Assembly (NCBI RefSeq): GCF_001483745.1
Contig: NZ_LQBL01000002.1
Span: forward strand, 1 to 64,000
DNA length: 64,000 bases
DNA from: Serinicoccus chungangensis
GTDB lineage: Bacteria > Actinomycetota > Actinomycetes > Actinomycetales > Dermatophilaceae
Reading direction: 5' to 3'
Position 1 is the first letter of the stretch, and every line of letters begins with the position of its first letter. The notes under the pieces are model-generated. The model searched no databases. It was not told where the DNA came from and saw only the letters and a program-made list of their open reading frames with translations. The position numbers and the translations under genes are program-made. Of this stretch, positions 40,930 to 49,291 are shown piece by piece.

Positions 40930-41366
40930 GGGGCACCCGTCCGGAACTCGTCCACCGTCTCGAGGTGGCTGGCGGTGAGCGTGACCGCGGTCGGCAACCG
41001 CTCCCGCATGAAGTCCGGCACCAACGGGAGCTCCACGCTGACCTGCGAGTCGACCCGCACGCTCCCCCCTGGGGTGAGGCACCCGGCCTCCGCGCAGCTG
41101 AGCTGCACGCCGCCGTCCTGCGGGTCGAAGCCGTGCGCCCGGTAGACCAGTCCGGCGGCCACCTGTGCCCGGGCCGGGGCGGAGGAGACGTCCTCCGCCG
41201 TCACGAACGCCCGCCCGGCCTCTCGCGCGGCGGCGGTGACGGCATACGCCCCGGCCTGCAGGCGTCCCACGGTGCCGACGAGGTAGAACAGGGGCACGAC
41301 GAGCAGGACCAGCAGGAAGGCGACCTCGACCGTCATCGAACCGCGCTCGCCGCTGCCCGCCCTCAC
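40926..41366 (-). CDS. TadE-like minor pilin
   Basis: A 146-residue protein. The N-terminal ERGSMTVEVAFLLVLLVVPL contains the TadE-type hydrophobic helix with conserved Glu after the cleavage-like Gly-Ser-Met. The remaining domain has two Cys (LSCAEAGCLTP) suited to a disulfide, and ends near VDEFRTGAP. It overlaps both neighbours by four bases. TadE pseudopilins assist Flp pilus assembly. Confidence 0.85.
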   Translation of the reverse strand: MRAGSGERGSMTVEVAFLLVLLVVPLFYLVGTVGRLQAGAYAVTAAAREAGRAFVTAEDVSSAPARAQVAAGLVYRAHGFDPQDGGVQLSCAEAGCLTPGGSVRVDSQVSVELPLVPDFMRERLPTAVTLTASHLETVDEFRTGAP

Positions 41367-41749
41367 TGGTCCTCCGCGTAGGCGTGGCCGACGACCGTCA
41401 TCGACTCCCCCGGCCCGAGCGGACCGACGATCGGCAGCGGCATGGTCGCGCTGACCTCGACGACGGCGACGCCGTCGACCACGGTGCGCCTCGCGGAGAC
41501 GGTCACCCCGGGGCCGCCCCCGGTCAGGCTCGAGGACAGCAGCTCCTGCGCCCGGCGGGCACCGTCAGCCGGGGTGGCGTCCGCGCGGGCACCCGCCCTG
41601 GCTCCCTCGACCACGTGGGCGGTGGCCGTGTTGTGCAGGTGCAGCCCGAACGCCAGCTGCACGACGGCCAGCATGAGCACGCTGACCAGGCCCGCCAGCA
41701 GGGCGAACTCGGCGGCGGCCGCTCCCCGCTCGGCAGAGCCGCCGACCAT
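41363..41749 (-). CDS. TadE-family pseudopilin
   Basis: A 128-residue protein. The N-terminus GSAERGAAAAEFALLAGLVS and VLMLAVVQLAFGLHLHNTAT is the classic TadE motif: a Glu five residues into a long hydrophobic helix following an A-rich peptidase-like site. The C-terminal domain is beta-rich (TVSARRTVVDGVAVVEVSAT). It overlaps the next tad gene by four bases and follows the Flp-like pilin directly. Confidence 0.88.
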   Translation of the reverse strand: MVGGSAERGAAAAEFALLAGLVSVLMLAVVQLAFGLHLHNTATAHVVEGARAGARADATPADGARRAQELLSSSLTGGGPGVTVSARRTVVDGVAVVEVSATMPLPIVGPLGPGESMTVVGHAYAEDQ

Positions 41750-41750
41750 C

Positions 41751-41954
41751 TCAGGGACCGGTGACGGCGCTGACCGCGTTGGAGAACAGACCGGTCAGCA
41801 GGGGCTCGGCGACGAGCCACAGGGCGGCGACCAGCCCGGCGGTCATGATGGTGATGAGCACCCACCCGGGGACGTCTCCCCGCTCGGGCTGCCCGGCCCA
41901 CCGTCGGACGCGCTGGATCAGGTGTGCTGACGTGTGCCTGAATCGTCGGATCAT
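41751..41954 (-). CDS. Flp-like major pilin candidate
   Basis: A 67-residue protein with a basic N-terminus (MIRRFRHTSAHLIQRVRRWA), the segment QPERGDVPGWVLITIMTAGL and a hydrophobic helix running to AALWLVAEPLLTGLFSNAVS. Size, one helix and position between tadC and tadE genes fit the small Flp pilin of actinobacterial Tad systems, although the usual Glu+5 of Flp pilins is replaced by a GDVPGW context. A strong purine stretch (AAGGAGAG) precedes the start. Confidence 0.75.
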   Translation of the reverse strand: MIRRFRHTSAHLIQRVRRWAGQPERGDVPGWVLITIMTAGLVAALWLVAEPLLTGLFSNAVSAVTGP

Positions 41955-41978
41955 CGGACTCTCCTTGGTGGTGGACCT

Positions 41979-42908
41979 TCACATCGCCAGGCGCAGCATG
42001 GTGGCGCCTGGGAAGACGGCGAACAGCACCGTCACGGGCAGGATGAGGAAGACGACGGGGACCATCATGCTGATCTCCCGCTTGCCGCCCTCCTCGATGA
42101 GCTCCTGGCGGGCCGCCTCGCGGGCGTCCGCGGCCTGCGCCCGGAGCACCTCGCCGAGAGGGGTCCCGCGCTGGAGGGCCACGACGAGACCGTCGACGAA
42201 GCGGATGATCGGCCCGATGCCGGTCCGCCGGCTGAGCCCGTGCAGCGCCTCCGGGAGGCTGGCGCCCGTCCGGGCCTGGGCGAGGCACAGGTCGAGCTCG
42301 GCGGCGAGCTCACCGCGGGACAGCCTCGCCACCCGCTCCAGCGCCTGCGCCGTGCCCTCCCCCGCCGTCACCGACAGGGCCAGGAGCTCGGCGACGGCCG
42401 GGAACTCGGCCATGATCTGGCGCTCGCGCCGCGCCGCCGCCCGGCTGAGGAGGTGGTCCCGCAGCATGACGCCGCCCAGGAAGGCGCAGCCGACGAGGAG
42501 CAGCACGACGCCCGGGCTCGTCCCTCGCGTGAACCACAGCAGCAGGCCCAGGAAGACGGCGAGGGAGGCGCACAGCACGCCCCACACCACCTGCTGCACG
42601 CGGAAGGCCTCCACGTCCCCCGTCCGGCCGGCCCGGTGCAACCGGGTCCGCACCGACTCCTCGCCGCCCAGCATCCGGTCCAGGAGTCGAGCGGCCCTGG
42701 CTGCCACCGGGGCGAACAGCTCGCCGGCACGCCACGGACGGGTGTCGTCGAGGGCCAGCAGCCGCGACTGTCGGGGAGGCCGGTCCAGGTAGGGCTCGAC
42801 CCGGTCGACCAGCCTGACCCGGCGCGTGACCGGGAGACCGGCCCAGGCCAGCAGCAGACCGCACGAAAGCAGCAGCCCCAGGACCGCACCCCACCACGCC
42901 ACGTTCAT
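41979..42908 (-). CDS. tadC: TadC-like type II/IV secretion inner-membrane protein
   Basis: A 309-residue protein from ATG 42908, overlapping tadB by four bases. It has a GspF-type domain (FPAVAELLALSVTAGEGTAQ, ALERVARLSRGELAAELDLC, GASLPEALHGLSRRTGIGPI) flanked by membrane segments (AVLGLLLSCGLLLAWAGLPV; VVWGVLCASLAVFLGLLLWF; EISMMVPVVFLILPVTVLFA). With TadB it forms the platform on which the CpaF ATPase assembles the pilus. Confidence 0.9.
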   Translation of the reverse strand: MNVAWWGAVLGLLLSCGLLLAWAGLPVTRRVRLVDRVEPYLDRPPRQSRLLALDDTRPWRAGELFAPVAARAARLLDRMLGGEESVRTRLHRAGRTGDVEAFRVQQVVWGVLCASLAVFLGLLLWFTRGTSPGVVLLLVGCAFLGGVMLRDHLLSRAAARRERQIMAEFPAVAELLALSVTAGEGTAQALERVARLSRGELAAELDLCLAQARTGASLPEALHGLSRRTGIGPIIRFVDGLVVALQRGTPLGEVLRAQAADAREAARQELIEEGGKREISMMVPVVFLILPVTVLFAVFPGATMLRLAM

Positions 42909-43774
42909 CGCAGCACCCTGCTCTCCTCCGGCAGGCGCCCGATGGCGACCATGACCCGGTAGGCCACGAGGGACAGGCCGGCACCGATGGCGAGCACCAG
43001 GGCGCCGGCCGGTGTGCCGTACGCCTGCAGCGTGCTCCCCCGCGTCGCCAGGAGGAGCAGGACCGCCCACGGGGCCGCCATGGCCAGGCGCGCCGCGTTG
43101 ACGGTCCAAGACTGGCGTGCCTCCAGCTCCGCCCTCGCCCGCGCGTCGTCGCGCAGGAACGAGGACAGCGTCCGAAGCACGCGACCGAGGTCAGTGCCGC
43201 CGACGTCTCTCGCGATCCTCAGGGCCTCGATGAGCCGGTCCGCGACGGGGTCGGCCATCCGTTCCTTGAGCAGGTCGAGACTCTCCGAGAAGCGCCCGGT
43301 GGCCCGGTAGTCGTGCGCGAACTCCTCGAACGCCGGCCGCAGCTCCTCCGGCCCTCGGTCGGCGAGCTGGACCAGCGCCTCCGGCAGAGCCAGACCGGCA
43401 CGGACGGCGGACTGCACATGGTCGACGGCGTCCGGCCAGACTGTCCGCAGCCGGGTCCGACGCCGCCGGGCGCGCGCCGTGACCACCGCCACGGGCAACC
43501 AGCTCGCCATCACCGCGAAGCACCCGCTCACCGTCCACACCCGGGTCACGGCGAACATCAGCAGCAGGACCAGGAGCCCGGCCGTGACGCACAGGACGAG
43601 CAGGGTGCGGGCTCCCAGGCCACGGACGCCGGCCAGGACGATCTGGTCCTGCAGGCGCTCCAGCCTCCTCGCTCCCGGCCGCCGGCCCACGCGAATGCTC
43701 CGCGGCCAGAACGACCACCAGATGCTGGCGAGCCCCAGACCCAGCAGGAGACCCCATCCCGCGCCCTGCATCAT
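42905..43774 (-). CDS. tadB: TadB-like type II/IV secretion inner-membrane protein
   Basis: A 289-residue membrane protein. A first segment (GWGLLLGLGLASIWWSFWPR), two middle segments (LLVLCVTAGLLVLLLMFAVT) and C-terminal segments (LAMAAPWAVLLLLATRG; GALVLAIGAGLSLVAYRVMV) enclose the GspF domain VWPDAVDHVQSAVRAGLALP, EALVQLADRGPEELRPAFEE. It is coupled to cpaF (overlap at 43771-43774) and tadC. Confidence 0.9.
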   Translation of the reverse strand: MMQGAGWGLLLGLGLASIWWSFWPRSIRVGRRPGARRLERLQDQIVLAGVRGLGARTLLVLCVTAGLLVLLLMFAVTRVWTVSGCFAVMASWLPVAVVTARARRRRTRLRTVWPDAVDHVQSAVRAGLALPEALVQLADRGPEELRPAFEEFAHDYRATGRFSESLDLLKERMADPVADRLIEALRIARDVGGTDLGRVLRTLSSFLRDDARARAELEARQSWTVNAARLAMAAPWAVLLLLATRGSTLQAYGTPAGALVLAIGAGLSLVAYRVMVAIGRLPEESRVLR

Positions 43775-45003
43775 GGTCCGCGCCCCAGCAGCTTGCCGAG
43801 GTCGAACCCCGCTCGGGCGAACCGGTCGACGTGCGGCGGGAAACCGTCGGCGCGCACCAGCTCCGACCCGGACCGGACGAAGAGGTCGGCGATCTCGACG
43901 ACCTCCCCCTCGGCGCGGCCGGGCAGGGCGACGATCTCACGGACCTTGCGCGCGCCCTGCACCTCGAGAGCCAGGTGCACCACGATGTCCACCGAGCTCG
44001 CGACGGTCGGCACGACGAAGCTGCTGCTGACGTTGGACCCGGCCAGCAGCGGCAGGGTGCACATCTTGGTGACCGCCTCACGGGCGGAGTTCGCGTGGAT
44101 GGTGCACATCCCGGGTAGGCCGCTGTTGAGCGCGATGAGCAGGTCCAGGCTCTCCTCCTGACGCACCTCGCCGACGATGATGCGCCCCGGCCGCATCCGC
44201 AGGGCCTCCTTGACCAGGCGGCGCAGCGGGATCTCCCCGGTGCCCTCGAGGCTGGGCTGCCGGCACTGCAGGGCCGCCACGTCCCGGAGGTTGACCTTGA
44301 GCTCGAAGACCTCCTCGCAGGTCACCACCCGCTCACCCGCAGGGATGGCGGCCGTGAGGCAGTTGAGCATCGTCGTCTTCCCGGCCTGCGTCCCGCCCGC
44401 GACGAGGACGTTCAGCCCGGCTGCGACGGCGGCCTCCAGGAACCTCGCCGCCTGCTCGGTCAGCGTGCCCAGCCGCACCAGGTCGGACAGCTCGTCGGCC
44501 GCGACCACGAACTTGCGGATGTTGACCGCCCAGTGCCGCCGGGTGATGTCCGGGATGGCCACGTGCAGCCGGCTGCCGTCGGGGAGGCTCGCGTCGACGA
44601 ACGGACTGCTGAGGTCGACCCGACGACCCGAGCTGCGCAGCATCCGCTCCACCAGGTCGTGCACCTGCTGCTCGGTCAGCAGGGTGGGCGTCAGCTCGGA
44701 GCGGCCGTTGCGCGCCACGAAGACCTTCGTCGGCTCGTTGACCCAGATCTCCTCGACGGAGGGGTCGTCGAGATAGGGCTGCAGGGGGCCGAAGCCGGCG
44801 ACCGACTCGAGCAGCGCCCGGTGGGCCTCCTTGCGGTCGGCGAGCGGCACCAGCCCGCCCACGAGAGACCGGTCGTCGTAGTCGTCGAGGACCTCGCCGA
44901 TGAGGTCGCGGACGGCTTCGTCGTCCCGTGAGGGGTCCAGCCGGCGTCGCCGGATGAGCTCGCGGACGTCGTCCTCGAGCAGCTGCAACGCTGTCGCCGG
45001 CAT
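43771..45003 (-). CDS. cpaF: CpaF/TadA pilus assembly ATPase
   Basis: A 410-residue secretion ATPase. The N-terminal domain has LESVAGFGPLQPYLDDPSVE and EIWVNEPTKVFVARNG. The RecA-like core has Walker A VLVAGGTQAGKTTMLNCLTA (Gln-Ala where many homologs have Gly-Ser), an Asp/Glu-box RVVTCEEVFELKVNLRDVAA, Walker B RPGRIIVGEVRQEESLDLLI and the His-box GMCTIHANSAREAVTKM. It powers assembly of the Tad pilus and is the first gene of the cluster on the minus strand, 208 bases from the divergent FHA-FtsK gene. Confidence 0.95.
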   Translation of the reverse strand: MPATALQLLEDDVRELIRRRRLDPSRDDEAVRDLIGEVLDDYDDRSLVGGLVPLADRKEAHRALLESVAGFGPLQPYLDDPSVEEIWVNEPTKVFVARNGRSELTPTLLTEQQVHDLVERMLRSSGRRVDLSSPFVDASLPDGSRLHVAIPDITRRHWAVNIRKFVVAADELSDLVRLGTLTEQAARFLEAAVAAGLNVLVAGGTQAGKTTMLNCLTAAIPAGERVVTCEEVFELKVNLRDVAALQCRQPSLEGTGEIPLRRLVKEALRMRPGRIIVGEVRQEESLDLLIALNSGLPGMCTIHANSAREAVTKMCTLPLLAGSNVSSSFVVPTVASSVDIVVHLALEVQGARKVREIVALPGRAEGEVVEIADLFVRSGSELVRADGFPPHVDRFARAGFDLGKLLGRGP

Positions 45004-45211
45004 GCCCCTGCACCCCTGTCGCTGGCGTAGCGGTGCCCGCCCGGCACCCTGCGCCCCGCTCGTCCGACCTGTCGACGCCGGGCCCAGAGCGAGGCCCCGA
45101 CGACCCTCTGGCGCATCACTGTATGACGTTCCTCAGGTGAGCGGAACCTCTTCGTCACAGCCTGTGGACAACGTCGGTGGCGCAGGAATCGACCTGCGCA
45201 CCATGGGCCTC
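45004..45211. promoter_or_regulatory. Divergent promoter region between cpaF and the FHA-FtsK gene
   Basis: About 208 bases separate the two divergent starts. The region probably holds promoters for both the tad operon and the FtsK-like gene. No specific operator was found. Confidence 0.4.
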
Positions 45212-48200
45212 ATGAGAGTCATCGTCACCCGCGTCGCGGACCGCCGCGTCGAGCATCTGGCGGTCCAGGCGCCCGACGACGCCACCGAGCAGGAGCTCGC
45301 CCGCCGCCTCGACACCTCGGCCCGGGACCAGCCGGTCGGAGAGCACCGGGGGCCCCGGATCCCGCTGGTCCACGGCGCCGACCTGGACCCCGTCCCCGAG
45401 GCCCGCACGCCGTCGACACCGGGCGTCACCAGCGCCGGTGTCCCGCGCCTCGTCGTCGCGACAGGTCCCGACGCCGGTGGCACGGCCCCGCTCCCGCCCG
45501 GCCGCTGGGTGACCCTCGGGCGGGACCCGCGGTGCGACCTGACCATCGCCGACCCGGGCCTGTCCCGACGGCACGTCCGGGTGCGGCAGGACCGCGACGG
45601 GGTCCGGGTGGAGGACCTCGGGTCCACCAACGGCGTGACCTGGGAGAGCGGGCTGGACGGCGAGGACCGGCGGTGGCCCCCCGGCGACCGTCTCCTCGTC
45701 GGTGCCTCCGGCGTGGTGCTGGTGCCGCGTCCACCCGCCCCGATCCGGCAGGTGCTCGTCGGCGGCCGTCTCGAGGTCGAGCCCTGGCCCAGGCCGACGA
45801 CCACCGTGCCGACGCGGGAGTTCTCCACTCCCGCCCCACCGGACCGGCGCCGGGTCCGACCCCCGAGCGCCTGGGCGTGGAGCCTCCCGCTGGTGGTCGC
45901 CCTGGCCGTCGCCGTGGTGCTGCGCATGCCGTGGCTCCTGCTCTTCGGTCTGCTGGGCCCGGCCATGGTGCTGGGCCACCACCTGGGCGACCGGCGGACC
46001 GCCCGCCTCGAGCACGAGGAGGGCCGCGCCGCCCACGAGGTGGCCCGCGCGGCCCACCGGGCCCAGGCCGAGGTGTGCCTGCAGCAGGAGCTGGACCGGC
46101 TCAGACAGCAGCACCCGGGGCTCGTCAGTGTCGTGACCAGCCTCAACCCGCACCCGTCCGTGGCGCTGTGGCAGTGCGCGGCGGAGCCGCTGACGGTGAC
46201 CCTCGGGGAGCACGTGCGCGACTCGGGCGTGCGGCTCGAGGGCGAGCCGCTGCGGCACCTCGCAGCACCCCTGCCCCTCACGTTCGAGGGGCCCCTGGTG
46301 CTGGCCGGCGACCGGGCCACCCGCGACGGGCTGGCGCGCGCGCTGCTGCTGCAGCTCGCCACGGCATACCCGCCGGGCACCTGGACGCTCGTCGTCGACC
46401 CCGACCGCCCCCCAGGGGCCACGTGGGACCTGCTGGCCTGGCTGCCCCACACCCGCACGGCCGACGACCGCGTCGACGGACTGCCGGTGGTATGGGGCCG
46501 TGACCTGGTCCTCGTCGAGGACCTGTCCCAGGCACCTGCCGGCGCGACCCGGGTGCAGCTGCTCGGGCCCACCGACGCCGTCCTCCAGCTGCCCGGGCAG
46601 CCGGACCTGCCCTTCCGCCCCACCACCCTCGGGCTGGCGCGGGCGCGCAGCCTGGCGCGCACCCTCGCGCCGCTGCAGGCACGCCGGGCCGCGGACGCCG
46701 ACGACGGCACACCCGCCCTGCCCGGCGAGGCCCCACCGCTGGGGGCGATCGTGGCCTGGCCCGCGACCCCGGACGAGGCGGTCTCCGGCTGGCGCCGGCC
46801 GGGCACGGACGTGCCGCTCGGCACCGACGCCTCGGGGTCCCCGGTCACGGTCGACCTCGTGCGCGACGGCCCGCACGCCCTGGTCGCCGGCACCACGGGC
46901 TCCGGCAAGTCCGAGCTGCTGCGCACCCTCATCACCGGTCTGGCGCTGCGCTCCTCCCCCGCCGACCTCGCTCTGCTGCTGGTGGACTTCAAGGGCGGCT
47001 CCTCCCTGGGCGACTGCGCCCGGCTGCCGCACGTCACCGGGATGGTGACCGACCTCGACCCCCACCTGGCCGCACGGGTGCTGACCTCGCTGCAGGCCGA
47101 GCTGACCCACCGGGAGGCCCGCCTGGCCGAGGCAGGCGTCAAGGACGCCCGCGACCTGCCCGGCCTGCCCCGCCTCGTCGTCGTCATCGACGAGTTCCGC
47201 GTGCTCGCCGAGGAGGTGCCCGAGGTCATGTCGGGCCTGGTCCGGCTGGCGGCGGTCGGCCGCAGCCTCGGGGTCCACCTGGTGCTGGCCACGCAACGGC
47301 CCGCGGGCGTGGTGGGCGCCGACCTGCGGGCCAACGTCAACCTGCGCATCGCCCTGCGGGTCCGTGACGGCACCGACTCCCAGGACGTCATCGAGACGCC
47401 GGCCGCCGCGCTGCTCCCCGAGGGGCGTCCCGGCCTGGCCCTCTGGCGCACCGGTGCCGACGCGCCCCGGGCGGTCCAGGTGGCACGGGTGGGCCCTCCG
47501 GCGCGCGGGGGATCGTCGTGGCAGGTGACCATCACCGACGACGTGTGGGCGGCCCGGAGGGTGCTCGAGCGGGGCGAGGAGCAGGGGCCGGGCGAGGACG
47601 GCCTCGGCACGGTGGCCGAGGTGCTCCGGGCCGCCGCCCGGCAGCTGGGGGCGGGGCCACCGGTGGTGTGGCACCCGCCCCTGCCGGCGCACCTCGATGC
47701 CGTCCCCGACGCACCGGGCGCGTGGGCCCTCGCCGACCTGCCCGCCCGGCAGCGCCGGGAGCCGCTCTCCTGGTCGCCGACGGAGCACCTCGCGGTCGTC
47801 GGGGCGGCCCGCTCCGGGCGGTCGACCACGCTGCGCTCGGTGCTCTCGCGCACCCCCGGTGCCTGGCTCGTCGTCCTCGACCTGGGCCGCTCGCTGGAGG
47901 CCACCGAGCTGCGCCGGCACCCCGGGCTCCTGGCCTGGGTCGAGCCGGACGACCTCGCCCACGGGCTGCGCGTGCTGGACCGGCTCGACGACCTCGTCCG
48001 TTCCCGCCTGGCGGAGGGAGCCACGGGTCGCGACCCGGTGGTCCTGGCGGTCGACGGCTGGGACCGCTTCGTCGACCTCGTCGAGGGGCTGGAGCGTGGT
48101 CGTGCCGAGGAGGTGGCCCTGCGCATCTTGCGCGAGGGCCCGGCAGCAGGCGTCGTCGGGCTCGTCACCGGCGACCGCAGCCTGCTCTTCGGCAAGGTCT

Positions 48201-48964
48201 CCTCGCTCCTCCCGCACACCTGGGCCCACCGGCTCAACGACCCGGGCGACCTGCTCATGACCGGGCTGCGGCCCCACCAGGTCCCTGTCGACCACCCGCC
48301 GGGACGGCTGGTCGGGATGCGCGACGGCGTCGAGGCGCACGTGGCCCTGCCCGCCGACGCCGTCGGCGACCCGCCACCGGGCGCGCCTCCCGTGGTATGC
48401 CGCCCGCTCCCCCGCCGCTGGTCGCCGTCGGGTCCGCGTCCTGCCTGGGCCGTCGGGGGTGACGAGGCGGGTCCGCTGGCCCGGCCAGACGGGTCGGTCC
48501 TCGTGCTGGGCCCACCCGGGTCGGGGCGGTCGCACGCCCTCGCACTGCTGCAGGCCGGGCGCACACCGGTGCTCGTCGACCCCACCGCCCCGTCCGGGCG
48601 CGACGAGCTCGAGGACCTCCTCGCCGGCGCCGGACCGGGCGGGCTCGTCGTGGTCGACGACGCCCACCTGCTCGCCGGGACCCCGCTGGAGGACGTCCTC
48701 GTGCAGGCGGTCACGGCATACCGGCTCGACCTGGTCGTCGCCGCCGACATCGACGCCGCCGCCGGCGCCTTCCGGGGTCTGGTGCCGCTGGCGGCCCGTC
48801 ACCGCACCGGGCTGCTGCTCCAGCCGACCTCCCCGGGCCAGGGGTCTCTGCTGGGGGTCGGCGTGCCGGTGGGCGACCTGCCCCTGCCCGGGCGCGGCGT
48901 GCTCGTGCAGCGCGGACGCTGCACCCGGGTCCAGCTGGCCGCCCCCGACCTCGGCAAGGGGTGA
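45212..48964 (+). CDS. FHA-domain FtsK/SpoIIIE ATPase (EccC/EssC-like), orphan
   Basis: A protein of about 1,250 residues from ATG 45212 (ATG 45203 also possible). Residues about 95-150 form an FHA phosphopeptide-binding domain (WVTLGRDPRCDLTIADPGLS, RRHVRVRQDRDGVRVEDLGS, TNG). Two membrane segments follow near 220-260. The first FtsK/SpoIIIE ATPase is complete (Walker A VAGTTGSGKSELLRTL near 560, Walker B PRLVVVIDEFRVLAEE). A second module has GAARSGRSTTLRSVL near 865 and VLAVDGWDRFVDLVEG, and a third GPPGSGRSHALALL near 1100; both have altered P-loops, as in type VII secretion EccC/EssC. No WXG100, EccB, EccD or mycosin gene is nearby. Confidence 0.9.
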   Translation: MRVIVTRVADRRVEHLAVQAPDDATEQELARRLDTSARDQPVGEHRGPRIPLVHGADLDPVPEARTPSTPGVTSAGVPRLVVATGPDAGGTAPLPPGRWVTLGRDPRCDLTIADPGLSRRHVRVRQDRDGVRVEDLGSTNGVTWESGLDGEDRRWPPGDRLLVGASGVVLVPRPPAPIRQVLVGGRLEVEPWPRPTTTVPTREFSTPAPPDRRRVRPPSAWAWSLPLVVALAVAVVLRMPWLLLFGLLGPAMVLGHHLGDRRTARLEHEEGRAAHEVARAAHRAQAEVCLQQELDRLRQQHPGLVSVVTSLNPHPSVALWQCAAEPLTVTLGEHVRDSGVRLEGEPLRHLAAPLPLTFEGPLVLAGDRATRDGLARALLLQLATAYPPGTWTLVVDPDRPPGATWDLLAWLPHTRTADDRVDGLPVVWGRDLVLVEDLSQAPAGATRVQLLGPTDAVLQLPGQPDLPFRPTTLGLARARSLARTLAPLQARRAADADDGTPALPGEAPPLGAIVAWPATPDEAVSGWRRPGTDVPLGTDASGSPVTVDLVRDGPHALVAGTTGSGKSELLRTLITGLALRSSPADLALLLVDFKGGSSLGDCARLPHVTGMVTDLDPHLAARVLTSLQAELTHREARLAEAGVKDARDLPGLPRLVVVIDEFRVLAEEVPEVMSGLVRLAAVGRSLGVHLVLATQRPAGVVGADLRANVNLRIALRVRDGTDSQDVIETPAAALLPEGRPGLALWRTGADAPRAVQVARVGPPARGGSSWQVTITDDVWAARRVLERGEEQGPGEDGLGTVAEVLRAAARQLGAGPPVVWHPPLPAHLDAVPDAPGAWALADLPARQRREPLSWSPTEHLAVVGAARSGRSTTLRSVLSRTPGAWLVVLDLGRSLEATELRRHPGLLAWVEPDDLAHGLRVLDRLDDLVRSRLAEGATGRDPVVLAVDGWDRFVDLVEGLERGRAEEVALRILREGPAAGVVGLVTGDRSLLFGKVSSLLPHTWAHRLNDPGDLLMTGLRPHQVPVDHPPGRLVGMRDGVEAHVALPADAVGDPPPGAPPVVCRPLPRRWSPSGPRPAWAVGGDEAGPLARPDGSVLVLGPPGSGRSHALALLQAGRTPVLVDPTAPSGRDELEDLLAGAGPGGLVVVDDAHLLAGTPLEDVLVQAVTAYRLDLVVAADIDAAAGAFRGLVPLAARHRTGLLLQPTSPGQGSLLGVGVPVGDLPLPGRGVLVQRGRCTRVQLAAPDLGKG

Positions 48965-48970
48965 GGCCGC

Positions 48971-49207
48971 TCAGTCCTCCGGCAGGGCGGCGAACTGCTT
49001 CTTCATGCTGACGTACCACCCCAGCGACTTTGCCGGCCGCTTCCAGCGACCGCGCATGTCGTCGTTCGCCTGCTCGTGCGCCGTGTCGCCGGCGGCCACG
49101 GCGTCCTTGAGGTGCTGGTCCTGGGCGTTGATCACCTCGTCGGCGTTCTCGCCGCGGTGCGCCAGGTCGCACGGTCCGCCGAGCTGGCGGCAGGTCATGG
49201 TCTTCAC
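48971..49207 (-). CDS. DUF1059 small protein
   Basis: A 78-residue protein starting at GTG 49207 (MKTMTCRQLGGPCDLAHRGE). The motif C-R-Q-L-G-G-x-C-D, followed by ADEVINAQDQHLKDAVAAGD and a C-terminal helix, matches DUF1059, a small predicted metal-binding family. The extension after residue 50 (RGRWKRPAKSLGWYVSMKKQ) is longer than in the shortest members. It is convergent with the FHA-FtsK gene and ends seven bases from its stop. Function unknown. Confidence 0.85.
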   Translation of the reverse strand: MKTMTCRQLGGPCDLAHRGENADEVINAQDQHLKDAVAAGDTAHEQANDDMRGRWKRPAKSLGWYVSMKKQFAALPED

Positions 49208-49291
49208 GTCCGGTCCTCTCGGTCCGCGGTCACAGGTCGGCTCCTGTGCTCGTCACCAGGGTGACGGATGCCGACGTGGAAGTGTGACCTC

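Noticed and set aside
41979-43109. Longer tadC start extending into tadB
   Set aside because: The extension is the wrong frame of tadB; ATG 42908 overlaps the tadB stop as ATGA like the other cluster junctions.
45133-48750. Very long minus-strand open frames opposite the FHA-FtsK gene
   Set aside because: Arg/Ser/Pro-rich composition and no domain; they mirror a real gene with complete FHA and ATPase motifs. Typical of GC-rich antisense frames.
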